From NCBI GenBank assembly GCA_030149815.1, contig JASLHI010000039.1:1-15499 (forward strand): DNA of 15,499 bases. Direction: 5' to 3'. Position numbers and translations under genes: made by a program. This document shows positions 14,140 to 15,499 of this stretch, piece after piece (the first letter of the stretch is position 1; every line of letters starts with the position of its first letter). Under the pieces are notes generated by a model, which was not told the DNA's origin, searched no databases, and was given only the letters and a program-made list of their open reading frames with translations. Source of the DNA: Aquirhabdus sp. Its GTDB lineage: Bacteria > Pseudomonadota > Gammaproteobacteria > Pseudomonadales > Moraxellaceae.

Positions 14140-15372
14140 TTAGTACAGTACGCGAACGCGCAGTGTGCCTTCAACGCCTTGGAGTTTTTCAAACGCGAGG
14201 CTTGAATCGCTGCCAGCAACGTCCATCACGAGATAGCCAACATCACCTTTGGTCATCAGGCTTTGCGCCACGATGTTGATGTTGCTTTGTGCGAACAAGG
14301 TGTTGACCGCAGATAGTACGCCAGGCACGTTTTTGTGGATGTGCAGCAGGCGATGCGTACCTTCTTGCTGTGGAATCGATACTTCTGGGAAGTTGACAGA
14401 AGTGATCGTCGCGCCAGTGTCGGAGTAACGAACGAATTTATCCGCAACTTCCAAACCAATATTTGCTTGTGCTTCTAAAGTCGAACCACCGATATGTGGC
14501 GTCAAAATGACATTGTCATATTTACGCAGCGGTGACAGGAATTCTTCGTCGTTCGCTTTTGGCTCTTTCGGGAATACGTCGATTGCCGCACCGCCCAAAT
14601 GTTTGCTTTCAATTGCTGCTGCCAAGTCATCGATCACAACGCAAGTACCACGCGCTGCGTTGATGAAGATTGAGCCTTTTTTCATTTTGGCAAATTGTTC
14701 AGCGCCCATCATGTTGTTGGTTGATGGCAATTGTGGAACGTGCAGAGAAACGACATCCGCAGATGAAAGCAATTCATCCATTGTTGCGACTTGACGTGCA
14801 TTACCGAGTGGCAGTTTGGTCACAACGTCGAAGTAAATCACTTTCATACCGAGTGATTCAGCCAAAACTGACAATTGTGAACCGATTGAGCCGTAACCGA
14901 CTAAACCTAAAGTTTTGCCACGAGCTTCAAATGAGCCTTCAGCAGATTTTGACCAGCCGCCACGATGTACCAACGCATTTTTTTCTGGAATACCGCGAAG
15001 GAGCAGAATCAATTGACCGAGAACGAGTTCAGCAACTGAACGGGTGTTTGAATATGGCGCGTTGAATACTGGAATACCGCGTTCCATTGCTGCATCGAGA
15101 TCTACTTGGTTAGTACCGATACAGAAACAGCCAATCGACGACAGTTTGTTTGCCGCAGCGAGGACTTTTTCAGTCACGTTAGTGCGTGAACGAATACCAA
15201 GGAAATGTACATCTTTGATCGCTTCGATCAGTGCATCTTCATCAAGAGCAGTTTTACGATAATCGATATTGGTGTAGCCGTTTGCATGCAGCTCATCCAG
15301 CGCGGTTTGGTGCACGCCTTCTAGAAGCAAGAAACGAATTTTGTCTTTTTCCAAAGAGAACTGCTGACTCAT
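14140..15372 (-). CDS. serA: D-3-phosphoglycerate dehydrogenase
   Basis: This enzyme oxidises 3-phosphoglycerate to 3-phosphohydroxypyruvate with NAD, the first step of serine synthesis in the cytoplasm. The D-isomer-specific dehydrogenase layout is complete: substrate-side segment IGCFCIGTNQVDLDAA (80-95), the NAD-binding GYGSIGSQ (159-166), Arg241 in NAARGT, Glu270 in PKEP and His293 in TPHIGGST. A C-terminal ACT domain runs from about 338, with HRLLHIHKNVPGVLSAVN (quoted in part) and GDVGYLVMDV, and should mediate feedback inhibition by serine. The 410-aa length equals that of E. coli SerA. GAGGG about 8 bases upstream on the minus strand supports the start. A strong terminator follows, so serA is monocistronic. 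A gene start diverges from it about 108 bases away. Confidence 0.96.
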   Translation of the reverse strand: MSQQFSLEKDKIRFLLLEGVHQTALDELHANGYTNIDYRKTALDEDALIEAIKDVHFLGIRSRTNVTEKVLAAANKLSSIGCFCIGTNQVDLDAAMERGIPVFNAPYSNTRSVAELVLGQLILLLRGIPEKNALVHRGGWSKSAEGSFEARGKTLGLVGYGSIGSQLSVLAESLGMKVIYFDVVTKLPLGNARQVATMDELLSSADVVSLHVPQLPSTNNMMGAEQFAKMKKGSIFINAARGTCVVIDDLAAAIESKHLGGAAIDVFPKEPKANDEEFLSPLRKYDNVILTPHIGGSTLEAQANIGLEVADKFVRYSDTGATITSVNFPEVSIPQQEGTHRLLHIHKNVPGVLSAVNTLFAQSNINIVAQSLMTKGDVGYLVMDVAGSDSSLAFEKLQGVEGTLRVRVLY

Positions 15373-15480
15373 GTTGTGCCCTCAAAATTAACGCAAAAGC
15401 TGCAAAGCAAAAAAATAGGCGGCTATGGTAACATATTACGACCTTCTATTGCGTTACCCCTGTTATAGGTTTTCCAAGAT

Positions 15481-15499
15481 ATGAATATAGCTTCTTCTG
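15481..15499 (+). CDS. Probable start of a divergent gene cut by the window edge
   Basis: An ATG at 15481 opens a frame reading MNIASS up to the window end. The position, divergent from serA with a roughly 110-bp shared promoter region, is where Acinetobacter genomes, as I recall, carry a FAD-linked oxidase gene. Only six codons are visible and the ribosome binding site is weak (CCAAGAT), so the identity is a guess from context. Confidence 0.3.

Noticed and set aside
14507..15431. Several plus-strand open frames opposite serA
   Set aside because: They are antisense to serA, which is full length with all catalytic residues. The products show no family resemblance.

Overview
The window looks like chromosome from a gamma-proteobacterium of the Moraxellaceae, most likely Acinetobacter or a close relative. 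This is a judgement from protein content and layout: GltD, SerA with a divergent gene start beside it, a LemA/TPM/TPM gene set, moderate-to-low GC and AT-rich intergenic DNA. No rRNA or tRNA was available to confirm it. I see no intact mobile element, CRISPR array, tRNA or rRNA.

Layout. (1) 65-1486: gltD, the NADPH-binding small subunit of glutamate synthase, followed by a clear terminator; gltB presumably lies just left of the window. (2) 1487-1975: a 489-bp AT-rich gap with no convincing gene. (3) 1976-5167, plus strand: an exported zinc-dependent phospholipase C/S1-P1 nuclease-superfamily enzyme with its own terminator, then a two-gene unit of a SurA/PrsA-like periplasmic parvulin isomerase and a membrane-anchored, proline-rich, coiled-coil protein that I do not recognise. 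(4) 5212-7454, minus strand: a branched-chain-amino-acid-type periplasmic binding protein followed after 8 bp by an exported PHB-depolymerase-like esterase. (5) 7455-7669: a divergent intergenic region with three tandem 15-nt repeats. (6) 7670-9876, plus strand: lipoprotein LemA and two TPM-domain proteins, tightly packed or overlapping. (7) 9940-10512: a GNAT acetyltransferase with clear similarity to the aminoglycoside 2'-N-acetyltransferase AAC(2') family. (8) 10540-11382, minus strand: a stand-alone protein with a C-terminal TIR-like predicted nucleotide-binding domain, the class used as an NADase effector in CBASS/Pycsar anti-phage systems, but with no cyclase beside it. (9) 11557-12573: a zinc-less medium-chain dehydrogenase/quinone oxidoreductase. 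(10) 12619-13854, minus strand: a patatin-like phospholipase. (11) 14140-15372, minus strand: serA with its terminator. A divergent gene probably begins at 15481.

Themes. The two metabolic anchors, glutamate synthesis and serine synthesis, flank a block rich in exported or envelope proteins: the phospholipase, foldase, anchored coiled-coil protein, binding protein, esterase, LemA and TPM proteins. The strongest candidates for new biology are the phospholipase/isomerase/anchor-protein neighbourhood, which could be a dedicated export-folding set, and the orphan TIR-like protein with its separate N-terminal domain. The AAC(2')-like enzyme and the tandem repeats at 7515-7559 are also worth checking.
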